Shown piece by piece: positions 20,982-30,630 of a stretch of DNA of 64,000 nt (the stretch's first letter is position 1; every line of letters starts with the position of its first letter). Source of the DNA: Heliopora coerulea (Eukaryota; Cnidaria; Anthozoa; Scleralcyonacea; Helioporidae); NCBI GenBank assembly GCA_030142905.1, contig JASJOG010000060.1:798001-862000 (forward strand), written 5' to 3'. The notes under the pieces are model-generated. The model worked only from the letters and a program-made list of their open reading frames with translations. It did no database searches and was not told the origin of the DNA. Both the position numbers and the translations under genes were made by a program.

Positions 20982-23183
20982 CTATTGGCTGCTCGCACGT
21001 TTGACTTTGTGAATTAGTCGTTTGTAAGGTCCCGGTAATTGTTGTGATCGGTTTAATGGATTTTGTTCTAAGTTCGTATACCAGCTTTCTAGTGTGAGTC
21101 GCTGTTTGTAGTTGGTGCTGTACGTAATGCATTTTGCCGAATCCCAGTCAATGTTGTGTTTGGTTTGTCGGTGGTGTTCGGCAATGTGGTTGGTTTTGTT
21201 TCCGTTTTTTGTCGCTCGTTTGTGTTCTGTTAGTCGTATATTTAAGTTTCTGCTAGTCTCACCTATATAAGTGGCTTGGCAGTCGGAGCAATTAATTTTG
21301 TAAATTGCACCTTGTCTTTCGTGCGGTTGTTCTCTGTCTTTAACGTTAGTCAGTACATGTCGTAAAGTTGTGATGGGTTTGTGCGCTACTCGTATGTTGT
21401 ATGGTCGTAAGATACGCGAGATAATCTCAGACGTACCTTTTATGTAGGGTATCGTTGCTGTAGTTGTTGTCGGACTGTTGTTTTTGTCGCGTTCATTGTC
21501 TTTGTAAGTGTTAAGTTTGATGAAGTCAGAGTTATAGTTGTTTTTGTGGAAAACGCATTGTAGGTAGTCATTTTCTTGGCGTAGAGCGTTGGGTGAGTTA
21601 CAAATGAGTTGTGCGCGTCTCGTCAATGTTTTGATGGTGGTAGCTTTGTGTGAGGTTGGATTGTACGACGATTGGTCAAGTAGTCTGTCAGTATGCGTTG
21701 GTTTCCTGTAGACAGTGGTCTGTAGTTTGTTATTGTCACGACTTACCAAACAGTCAAGGAACGGAATAGCTCCGTCTTCTTCAATCTCTTTGGTAAATTG
21801 TATGTGACTGTTCTGTTCGTTAATGTGTTTGTGAAACTCGTCAATCTCGTCTTCGGGTAGTGCAGTAATCGTGTCGTCAACGTAACGAAACCAAAAAGGT
21901 AACGTGTGTTTGTAAGTTGCAAGAGCTCGTTCCTCTATGGATTGCATTACAATTTCAGCAACCACAACAGAAACGGGTGAGCCCATTGCCGTGCCATGTA
22001 ACTGTTTGTAGTGTTTACCGTTGTATTGAAAGTAAGTTGATGTGAGACAAAGTTCCAGTAGTTCCACGATGTCCCCTGTAGGTAAAGGAAGTGCGTCAGT
22101 AAATTCGTTGATGGCAGTTTTGGTGCATTCTAGCGCCAGTTGAAGCGGAATACTGGTAAACAGTGATTTCACGTCAAAAGACACTAGCTTCTGGTTGTGT
22201 GGTATTTGTACTGTTTTGAGATTGTTGATGAAGTTTTCAGTCGATCGTAGTCTATGTTGTGACTTGTTGGTTAGTGGTTGCAGTATGGTTGTTAAGTATT
22301 TGGAAAGTTCGTAAGTAGGCGACCCACAGAACGAAACTATAGGTCGCATGGGTATTTGTGGCTTGTGAAGTTTCGGTAGTCCGTACAGCTTTGGTGATCG
22401 CGGTACCGAACACCTGAGTCGATAGTAGGTTTGTTGAGTGATCGTGTTAGTTTTTCTCATTGAGAAAATTTTGTTGTTAAGTTTTCGTTGAAGTGATGGT
22501 GCAGGGTCTCGTTTAAGTAGTTCGTAGGTTTGTTTGTCGTTAACTAGTTCGTCCATTTTGTCGTAGTAATCGGTCTTGTCCATAACAACAGTAACGCGTC
22601 CTTTGTCTGCTGGTAGTATGACAATGTTTTCGTCATGTTTTAGTCGTTTGAGTGCTTGTTTTTCGACTGTCGTCAAGTTAGTATCACGTATAGAGGCCGA
22701 TTGTACGGTGGAGGCGACCCTACTCCTGATCTCGTCTTTTGTTGCCTCTGCCAAATCTCTTTGAGAAGCTAAGACAGCCTCGACACTCGATATAATCGCC
22801 TCAGTCGGTATATGTTTGGGTGTTATAGAGTGTTTTAGTCCGTAGGATAGTAATCGAGTTTCAGTTTCGTCTAAAGGGCGCGAGGAAATATTCTTGACCC
22901 AGTTATCGTCATGCTTTTGTCGTTTACGTGTTCTGCTGCGTTGTAATCGTTCAAGTTTCTGTTGGTATTTCGCTCGATATTTTGTTTCGTTTTTGAGAGC
23001 TCGTTTGTCAGCAATGGTTTGTATAGTAGAAAGTAAGTCGGCACTCACGTTTGTTGGTATCAGTTGTCTCAGCTTGTCCAGTCTTCGTTGCTGTTGTCCA
23101 GTCTTCGTTGCTTGTCCAGTCTTCGTTGCCGAACACCACCGACAAACCAAACACAACATTGACTGGGATTCGGCAAAATGCAT
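20982..23183 (-). CDS. Penelope-like reverse transcriptase/GIY-YIG endonuclease, uninterrupted
   Basis: An open frame of over 730 codons with no stop. The first ATG is at 23183, inside the upstream inverted repeat, so the true N terminus may differ. Domains in order: basic N-terminal region (LERLQRSRTRKRQK); NIVILPADKGRVTVVMDK; PLE RT blocks YGLPKLHKPQIPMRPIVSF, KLVSFDVKSLFTSIPL, GTAMGSPVSVVVAEIVMQ, FRYVDDTITAL with intact YVDD, and AIPFLDCLVSRDNN; and a C-terminal GIY-YIG nuclease (TYIGETSRNLNIRLTEHKRA) after CX2C-like NCSDCQ. PLE proteins of 700-850 aa are typical, so this is near full length. The last 50 codons lie within the inverted repeat. It should copy its RNA by target-primed reverse transcription. 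Confidence 0.85.
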   Translation of the reverse strand: MHFAESQSMLCLVCRWCSATKTGQATKTGQQQRRLDKLRQLIPTNVSADLLSTIQTIADKRALKNETKYRAKYQQKLERLQRSRTRKRQKHDDNWVKNISSRPLDETETRLLSYGLKHSITPKHIPTEAIISSVEAVLASQRDLAEATKDEIRSRVASTVQSASIRDTNLTTVEKQALKRLKHDENIVILPADKGRVTVVMDKTDYYDKMDELVNDKQTYELLKRDPAPSLQRKLNNKIFSMRKTNTITQQTYYRLRCSVPRSPKLYGLPKLHKPQIPMRPIVSFCGSPTYELSKYLTTILQPLTNKSQHRLRSTENFINNLKTVQIPHNQKLVSFDVKSLFTSIPLQLALECTKTAINEFTDALPLPTGDIVELLELCLTSTYFQYNGKHYKQLHGTAMGSPVSVVVAEIVMQSIEERALATYKHTLPFWFRYVDDTITALPEDEIDEFHKHINEQNSHIQFTKEIEEDGAIPFLDCLVSRDNNKLQTTVYRKPTHTDRLLDQSSYNPTSHKATTIKTLTRRAQLICNSPNALRQENDYLQCVFHKNNYNSDFIKLNTYKDNERDKNNSPTTTTATIPYIKGTSEIISRILRPYNIRVAHKPITTLRHVLTNVKDREQPHERQGAIYKINCSDCQATYIGETSRNLNIRLTEHKRATKNGNKTNHIAEHHRQTKHNIDWDSAKCITYSTNYKQRLTLESWYTNLEQNPLNRSQQLPGPYKRLIHKVKRASSQ
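23072..23130. repeat. Three tandem copies of a GTCCAGTCTTCGTTGC unit at IR junction
   Basis: TTGTCCAGTCTTCGTTGC recurs three times with spacers exactly where the ORF meets the right inverted repeat. In the minus frame it encodes repeated ATKTGQ. It probably formed during integration by slippage. Confidence 0.7.
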
Positions 23184-23617
23184 TACGTACAGCACCAACT
23201 ACAAACAGCGACTCACACTAGAAAGCTGGTATACGAACTTAGAACAAAATCCATTAAACCGATCACAACAATTACCGGGACCTTACAAACGACTAATTCA
23301 CAAAGTCAAACGTGCGAGCAGCCAATAGACTTACACTTCGACAAACTGATAATTAACGCCTACACAACCACACCCATTGCTTCTCGCCAAATATCACACC
23401 TCCATGACTAATACGACCGCCCACTTATCACGGACGAGCCAGATACAAATACAGGCGAACCTGACCTTTACTCTCCTTTTGACTCTGAAGATGACCGCCG
23501 CTAAGGCTGTCGAAACGTCAGTCACTTCAACCAACAGTCTTTCTCAAGACTACACTAACCTGGACGATCAACTTCCTCAAACATGTCACGATTCTCCCAG
23601 GTTCAAACCATTTACTT

Positions 23618-25669
23618 GATCTAAGAACTATTAATACAAAATGACTAGTTCACGGGTAGCCAGTGTGGGTGCTTTTACAAAAAACTGTGGTGCCGGAGGG
23701 AGTGATTTTAATACCCAGGAAGTGTTATTATTATCCACGAGCTCTTCATGCAGTGGCGTAGCCACAGGGGGGCTGGGGGGTGGTCGCCCCTCCAAGCCGC
23801 CTCGCAGAGCTGTTTGTCGGAAAATTTCTGTCCTCAGTCGGAAAATTTGGGTTGTCGGGAAAGCTGATGGTTCAAAAGAAATTAACTGTCTAGAAATTGT
23901 AATTTGATTGCAATTCAAGTCAAACACTCAGTAAAATTCTAATAATGACTGATGACTCAATATCTGCACTACTAGCACTATTTACATCATTTGCCACTTG
24001 CGAATTTTCGCTATTTTGACATTTGACATTCGCCAGCTATTTGCGCATAATCTCCGTCGCCCGTCGGCTGTTTCTTGATGAAATATGAGACTACAAGCAT
24101 CACTGTAATTATCAACTTTATCAGATATTCGCACAGAAGTATTTTAAAATTTGTCGCTGTACGTCTTTACATTGACCTTAGGAGAAAATATTCTGGAAAC
24201 TGGTAAGTAAATATAGATATGATGATGATGATGTCAAAGATAGATATTTAGCACCAGAAGTACTGGACGGTCAATGATGCATGAAGTCTAGTTTACAATT
24301 TAACAATTTGCCACAATCTTCATTACTTTTACTTATACCCTTTGGCCTTTAGCCACAATTATTAACAATACTGTGAATATACTAATATATATGGTAAACA
24401 TGTTCAGCGGCTTATGATTATGCCTATATTATGCCTACGAACATACGACCACTCACATTTACAAACATTCGACCACGCCAAACATTGATTTGTCGGAAAA
24501 TTTGAATGCTTGCTCCCCCAAGAAAAAAATCATAGCTACGCCACTGTCTTCATGAGTGAATTGAATTTGAGGATGGTAGCTGTTTAGTTGTTCTAGGATG
24601 GTTGGTATGTCAGACGGTTTAGCGAGGACTAGTGTATCGTCAACATAACAAGCGTAGAATTTTATGATGTTGGAGTCTATAAGATGTATAACTATATCTT
24701 CTTCCAGTGCGGTCATCATGTTACCGAGAGTTGGTCCGAGCGGAGAGCCCATTTCGACGCTGTCAATTTGTTTGTATAGATTTCCGTTTATAAGAAAAGG
24801 TGTTTTGATACAGGAATCTAACAGCACCTTTCTCATTTTTTTCCCCTTCTGGCTAGTATATCCATCTCTCCAGCTTCATGCCATGGTTTCGAAAAACCAC
24901 GTGGATCAGATGGTTAATCCACCGAGCATACAAAATCTGCAGCTGCAAATCTCTGCTCTCAGATGAATTGAACGACATCCTAAAACTTGTGTCGTGGAAC
25001 GGGTTTCCAAAACGAATGTCCACATTGCTGATCAAAAAGTTCTCCCCCACAGACTTGACCTCAACGAACCAAACCGACCCTGCCAATAACAACGACGAAA
25101 CACAACAGCTACCAAAAACATGGGTCAAGCTGCCGTTCATTGGCAAACGTGGCAAAATATTAGTCCAACAATTTAAGAAGATACTCTCCCGTCTCCGAAA
25201 AAGTCCCGGTCAATTAATTGTTAACTGGAACACTACCAATGCTAACTTCTTTTTATCGTGCAAAGATAAAACACTAAAAGAATACCAAAGTTCGGTCGTC
25301 AATAAAATTTTCTGCCCCGGTTGCCTGCAGTCATATATCGGAAAAACAGACAGATGCCTTTACACAAGGGTTAAAGAACATGGATCCTGCCCGAAATCTG
25401 AAGTTTACAACCACATCAACTCTTGTGAACATTTTCAACACTTGAAATCTCTTATGAACTTTCTCCTGACGAACAAAACTTGGACGAAATTTTAGAAAGT
25501 AATTTATGTGATTTTGCGTTTAATAATTTTGTAATAATCGATAGAGCCGATCACTGGTCGGCATTGCTGTATAAAGAGGTGCTTGCCATCCGCCGACAAA
25601 AACCGCAGCTCAACCATGGAACAAAGGCTACCCGTGAACTAGTCATTTCGTATTAATAGTTCCCAGATC
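23618..25669. mobile_element. Internally inverted Penelope-like element
   Basis: Inverted 44-bp ends (23618-23661 and 25626-25669, about 2-3 mismatches) bound a PLE whose two halves point opposite ways. RT sequence lies on the minus strand at about 24836-24547 (MGSPLGPTLGNMMTALEEDI, FYACYVDDTLVLAKP, LNSYHPQIQFTHE). The linker plus GIY-YIG half lies on the plus strand at 24878-25495 (WFRKTTWIRWLIHRAYKICS, FIGKRGKILVQQFKKIL, QSYIGKTDRCLYTRVKEHG). Plus-strand coding continues after a stop to about 25660. The minus-strand RT portion is interrupted by a hAT MITE. The element cannot make a functional protein from this copy. Confidence 0.75.
23751..24546. mobile_element. hAT-type non-autonomous element (796 bp) with 8-bp TSD
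   Basis: Starts CAGTGGCGTAGC and ends GCTACGCCACTG, a 12-bp TIR of hAT style. It is flanked by an exact 8-bp direct duplication TCTTCATG (23743-23750 and 24547-24554), the hAT hallmark. No transposase is encoded. It sits inside the PLE reverse transcriptase, so it is younger than that PLE. Confidence 0.88.
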
Positions 25670-25690
25670 ATTGTTTACACGCCTATAAGT

Positions 25691-26711
25691 AGACGCCTTT
25701 GTCACTTAGGTATTGATTACATAAATTACGACACTCCACTTGAAGTAATGTCGTATGCAGTAAAGAGAGAACTGGATGGACCAGGACGTTTACTAAGTTA
25801 TACAGCCATGAACCAGTAGCTGAGAACGGAGCACAATGTAGATGTTCCACGCCATCTTGTTCACAACATGTTGGCTGAATTGGATCCTGAAAGACTCGAA
25901 GTAAGAAACCTTCAAAGACAACAGCAGGCCAAAGGTAAATTTACATCTGAAGGCCCATTATGGTTAGTTTCTTAAGATGGGCACAAATCATGAGGTTATC
26001 AAAAGTCAATATTTCCTCTTGGTGTATGTGGCTGTATTGACACATTTTCTCGCAAAATTTTGTTTCTTTTTGCTTGCCACTCCAACTCTAAGCCTTTACT
26101 CAATGGCAGGATGTATCTTCAACACCTGTTTGAAACAGAGATGCTACCGAGGAACTTTAGAGTTTACAAAGGAACAGAGACTAGTACAATGACCACAATG
26201 CATGAAGTCATGGATGATCCCAAAGATTCCATAATATATGGTTCATCAACGAGCAACAAGATAGAGCGGTGGTGGCGTGACCTTCATGAAAGGCTGGAGA
26301 AGTTCTTTAAAAAGCAACTGACAGCACTTTTGAGACAAAGAGAATATGACCCACTCAATGCACTGGAAAGACAACGTCTGTGTACCAATTATTCAATGTG
26401 AGTGTGATATCTTTGTTAAGTACTGGGATTCTCACAAAATTCGAGGACAAGAAAAATCAGAAATTCCAGTTGGGGAACCAGATCACGTTTTCTTTCCCTG
26501 GGCAAATGGAAGCACCAATATGGGAATTGTATTAGACAAGGATGAGTCAAGAAATGTTACAGAAGTGTCAGGTAACATGGATGGGGATGTGTTTGATTTC
26601 ATCCCACCAAGAATGAAGAGGCAATGTGTGCACCCCCTTTCAAATCCAGGAAGAGTACGGTCAAAAGATGCAATTGAAGCTTTTCGGTTTCTCAAAAGGA
26701 ATATTAAGTAG
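25691..26711 (+). pseudogene. Integrase-core (DDE) domain protein remnant
   Basis: Plus-strand pieces read LGIDYINYDTPLEVMSYAVK, HNVDVPRHLVHNMLAELDP and EGPLWLVS, followed by a stop in the place of the residue before DGH. Further on come YGCIDTFSRKILFLFACHS in shifted frames, YKGTETSTMTTMHEVMDDP, SSTSNKIERWWRDLHERL and a C-terminal segment to 26711. This matches the retroviral-integrase-like family of uncharacterised animal proteins with an integrase core (RVA_4-type). The catalytic Asp expected in a DKGTE-like motif is Tyr (YKGTE), and several stops and frame changes occur, so it is inactive. It lies in the long ELMOD3-like intron. Confidence 0.65.
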
Positions 26712-27329
26712 CATCAGGATTGCTTGCTTGATTGACTGATTGATTGAAGGTGCAATTACAACAAAAAGCATTGAGTTCTGCGTGAATCAGTGCTTCTAGA
26801 TCGTCCAAGATTTCAAAAGTGACTAAGGCACAATTTGCACTGTTCTTATCAAGGTACTGCATAAAACATTATCTGCTAGGAATTTTTGGGCAATTTGTCT
26901 CGCAAATTTTATGCAGACTGTACTAAAGAGTTCTGTTTACCATAATGAAAATTTCTTAAGTTATTTTTTAATATCAACCTAGAATGGTCATCTATGTTAC
27001 AAAGATAAACATGACCACATTACATAACCACATATAGCAATGTGTGTATTCCAAAAGTTACAAAATTAGAGTTTTCTACTACATTGTAGCCCTCCAATTC
27101 AACTTTGCAGTTATTGCTAGACGACCTATTGATATTGTCTTTTATGGTTAACAGCATTAAGAAAAAAACTTCAAATAATATGAACAATTTGGCAAAAAGA
27201 TGTTAGCTTACAGTTGCAAATAAGACTTTTTAAAGTGGTATGTACATTGTACTGTCAGTGTATTTTAAAAGGGTAATTTTTTATTTAGAATTTGCACCCA
27301 TATTATCGTATGAGCACCAATGATAATAT
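26712..27329. other. No gene recognised
   Basis: AT-rich sequence between the integrase-core remnant and the PLE. It includes GAATTTGCACC at 27290-27300, which recurs on the far side of the PLE. Confidence 0.4.
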
Positions 27330-28559
27330 AAACTTCAAATAAACCTCAAATTTTTTTAATCGTAGACATGTGTCGGTAAAGACGTATGCCATCTTCAGTA
27401 CAAGTGATATTAATATAAGGTAACCCAATTAAAATACAAGGCTATGACTTATCTAATATAAAATTCAGTAGGTATGACAGACTAAGGTAATTTATAATTA
27501 TAATTGTCTATAAGAGGCGCTAATGGACAGAAACAAGGTATAGAATTGCTGTTTAAAGCGTAAAGTCAACATTAATTGTAGCGAAGGACGAAAAGATGAA
27601 TTGAATAGGTTTCGTGAATTACAGGCTAAATATAGTGTTAAAGTGATAAACTTGAACATTGAGTTCAGGGTTGATTTTCTTGATGTGCAGGGCTTCTTTG
27701 AGTTTAAGAGAAAAAGTAGATCTAGCCGAGTCTAAAATCTTGAAGCAGGATGGAGTATATTGGTTTTTACAAGAAGGAGATTGGTGCAAGTGTTTGAATA
27801 CGTGCGAATTTTTGTCAGTGTGTGTATGTTCTTTCATCCTTGTAGCAAGATGACGAGTTGTTTCGCCAATGTAACGGGAGTTACTTCCGCGCACGTTAAC
27901 TGATACACTACAAAGGACTTAAGTCCACTGGGAATGGGGCCTTTAAAACAAAATAGATTCTTAATTTTATGCAAGGAAAAAACAAGTTTGATATCTAGGT
28001 CAGAACAAAACCGTTTAATTAAAGATTTGAGTCTCCGTTGTGTAATTTTAGAGTAAAAACCAATGTAAGGAAGTTTAAAGTAGCGAATTTTTTTTCTTTA
28101 TTGTTCACTGCAACGATTGTTTTATCAGAAGCAATATTCTTGTTGTATTTCCCAATGACTTTCTTGATTATGTAGAGAGGAACCAAATAACGTTTGAGAG
28201 TAAAGATGAGTTTGAGACTCTCCTGGAACCCGGTTTCTGTGTTGTTTATTTTCCGTGTCCTATCAACTAAGGTTCTGATTAAGCCGATCTTATAATTCAA
28301 CTTTACGCTGTAAACAGCAATCCTATACCTTGTTTCTGTCCATTAGCGCTTCTTATATACGAGGAATACCTTTGTCATTATAATTACCTTAGTCTATCAC
28401 ACCTACTGAATTTTATATTAGATGAGTCATATCATTGTATTTTAATTATACAATTTTTTTTTTTGCTTGTAATAATTTATCATCACTTGTACTGAAGATG
28501 GCATAAGTCTTTACCGAAACATGTCAACGATTAAAAAATTTGTTGGTTATTTGAAGTTT
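27330..28559 (-). mobile_element. Penelope-like element derivative with long inverted repeats
   Basis: Imperfect inverted repeats (27330-27563 and 28301-28559, about 240 bp) enclose a minus-strand PLE C-terminal region. It encodes NYKIGLIRTLVDRTRKINNT at 28300-28100, then in shifted frames a linker, then the GIY-YIG domain SNSRYIGETTRHLATRMKEH at 27890-27640, ending LKLKEALHIKKINPELNVQV and a stop at 27619. The RT core is absent. At least two frameshifts disable it. It is closely related to the PLE at 46.4-47.7 kb. GAATTTGCACC at 27290-27300 and 28560-28570 may be the target duplication. Confidence 0.78.
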
Positions 28560-28780
28560 GAATTTGCACCTACAGCTTCAGCAAAAAGCAGGACTGGCTT
28601 CTTTAAAACTCTTCCAGGGACATCACGTCACATGCAACAATTATTACAAGTATGCCTGCATTTGACTTTATCAATTCAAATCCCTGAGAAATTGCCTGCA
28701 CAGAAGTTTACCTCTTCTTTCCTCCAGCACCAATGATCAATTATCAGCAAGGTGATCTGTTGTTGCAATTTCAGGGTCAT

Positions 28781-29460
28781 CTAACGTGAAGGAAAAAAGC
28801 CCTGAATGTCAAGAAGCACGAATTTCTGTTCAGAAAATTTATAACTATAACGTACAAAACAATGTGTCTCGGCATAAATCTCATCAAACTCCTCTGCAGA
28901 GGAAATCACACACAGACCATTGTTGTTGACACATTCCTGAAATTCCTCTTGAACAAATTCTTCAATTGTAACTGGCAGCTCTTTATAGTACAAACTTAAT
29001 AAAATACTTCAACATACTCAAATGTTTTGTCGAATTCAGGAGGTGCATTTTTAGCCAATCGCTTGGTCAGATGCCTTGCTACTACATGCATTTGTACTTG
29101 CTTTCTTGTGTGATCTTCTTTTGACGTACCTAAATCATCTACAATGGTTTTTATTGCTTTCTCTAAGTACTGTTTGAACACCCAGACAGTTGGTACAACT
29201 CCTTTGTCGATGGCAGTAGCACGAAATCCATCTCTAAATGCTTCGTGTGCAAATCTGATTTCTTCAATTTCAGGTTTAAGTGACCCATTCTTGACCCATT
29301 TCATTTTCGCGACATCAAAGCTCTCCAGGTCCACTTCCGTAATATTTTGAGGAGAAGGTTTAACTGGTTAACCAGATTTCAGAAGATCAGCGACAGACAA
29401 TGACTTTGGGATGACTGTCGCCTTATCAGCAGCAAATTTTCATGATTCTTTTTTGGTGAC
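28781..29460 (-). pseudogene. Alpha-kinase domain fragment, frameshifted
   Basis: Minus-strand reading gives AADKATVIPKSLSVADLLKSG, a stop, then AHEAFRDGFRATAIDKGVVP, QVQMHVVARHLTKRLAKNAP, FDKTFEYVEVFY, and after a frame change near 28993 LPVTIEEFVQEEFQECVNNNG, FVRYSYKFSEQKFVLLDIQG. These fit the atypical alpha-kinase family (myosin heavy chain kinase, eEF2K), including the VVARHL helix region and the DIQG catalytic block. The usual segment after DIQG is missing because a stop follows FFPSR. At least one stop and one frameshift make it a pseudogene. It is 5' and 3' incomplete and lies in the long ELMOD3-like intron. Confidence 0.7.
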
Positions 29461-30208
29461 AGTACTGACAAGGCCCTCTTCGGAATAAGGCTGTAAGATT
29501 TATAAAATGTCAAATAAACCTTTTTCCCTTTTATTTGCTACAGCTTCCTTCAAGAAGGCCCCATGCCCGATGCCAGAATATCGTAAGAACCCTCTGGAGC
29601 ATGGTAATATCTTGCTCAAGCTTTTTAATATTATCAATCGTGAGCTCATCATATTTACTGAATAGAACAAAGTCCCGAGTATCTCAAGGCTCGAACTTTT
29701 TAAATCAACTTGAAGCAGTACTGGACATGTGTTGCACCAAAACGTTGTTTGGCACCTGTTTAGTGTTCATTCCTTTCTTTCCGTCACCTCCGCCCGATCG
29801 CTTCACGCCTACTCGCGCTTCGAAATCTTCCCATCTTTCTTTTCCTCCTCTTCTCCGCTTTATTACGAATAAAAAAATGAAGAAAACAAATCCACCATGA
29901 ACAAAAACGGCAATGACATGAAGTCAAAGTTAGAGTCTAGACCTTACCGCATGGAATGATAACGTTGGTCTGTTCGAGGTTTGTTTTCCTTTTTCTTCCT
30001 TTCTTGAAACATGACTGCTGGTATTTTTTTTCCCTACATTTTCGTTCATGATCGTTTATTAAATAAACTTTTTAAAAGGATATTAATTTACGAATCTATA
30101 TTTTGTTTAAAAGTTAGAAAATTATTGGACTTTTAAGAAGCAATCTAAAACACAAAATGAAGTAAAAATTCATTTTACTTTAAATTTGAAACCAAATTGA
30201 TAATTATA
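29461..30208. other. No gene recognised
   Basis: Mixed sequence with a plus-strand frame of 121 codons (29535-29900) that has low-complexity composition and no recognised motif. I do not call it a gene. Confidence 0.4.
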
Positions 30209-30477
30209 CAGTCGCCGCCGCATATATGCAAGTCGCTTATATGCAAAAGTCCCTTATATGCAATAATTTTGGAAATCCAAAACCAAACGTTAAGAAAATT
30301 GGGTTTTTTACGCCGCTTATATGCAAATCGCTTATATGCAAAAGTCGGTTTTATGCAAAAGAAATATAGGAAGTTTTGTGTCAAATTCGTTTATATGCAA
30401 ATAAAAATATATCAGTAGTTTGCTATAAACCCTTCTTTCCGGAGTATTGCAATGTTTCACATTCTTTGACGATGAGT

Positions 30478-30507
30478 AATCGTGCTAATTGAGCAATTAG
30501 CACGATT
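30478..30507. repeat. Perfect 13-bp hairpin in Tigger leader
   Basis: AATCGTGCTAATT, loop GAGC, AATTAGCACGATT. It lies 124 bp upstream of the transposase ATG. Confidence 0.75.
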
Positions 30508-30630
30508 GCAACAATGCTTCATTGACCTATCTTTTCACTAATTTGCATCACTATGTATAAACTGCTCGACTCGTTTATTATTAAACTGTATAAGCTGCCA
30601 AAAATTCAAGCACATGCACACTTGTCAACT

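Larger units (their letters stand above)
20721..23589 (-). mobile_element. Penelope-like element with 464-bp inverted repeats
   Basis: Near-identical inverted repeats at 20721-21184 and 23126-23589 flank a long minus-strand ORF with RT and GIY-YIG domains. The repeat contains the element's 3' end, including the end of the coding region and its 3' flank (with the sequence TGTCGAAACGTCAG). The second copy lies upstream of the ORF in opposite orientation. This is the inverted pseudo-LTR arrangement known for Penelope-like elements. Flanks (CTTATGATCTAATGATATAAGAACT at the left in part, ACTTGATCTAAGAACT at the right) are similar, but a clean target duplication could not be fixed. Confidence 0.88.

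Noticed and set aside
22894..23328. Plus-strand frame matching the PLE C terminus
   Set aside because: It is the PLE C-terminal coding sequence in the inverted repeat fused to antisense; not a separate gene.
29535..29900. 121-codon plus-strand frame
   Set aside because: Low-complexity Ser/Pro/Arg composition and no family resemblance; no support as a gene.
30478..30507. Hairpin as a rho-independent terminator or miRNA precursor
   Set aside because: The genome is eukaryotic, and a stem of 13 bp is too short for a typical animal miRNA precursor; transposon structure is simpler.
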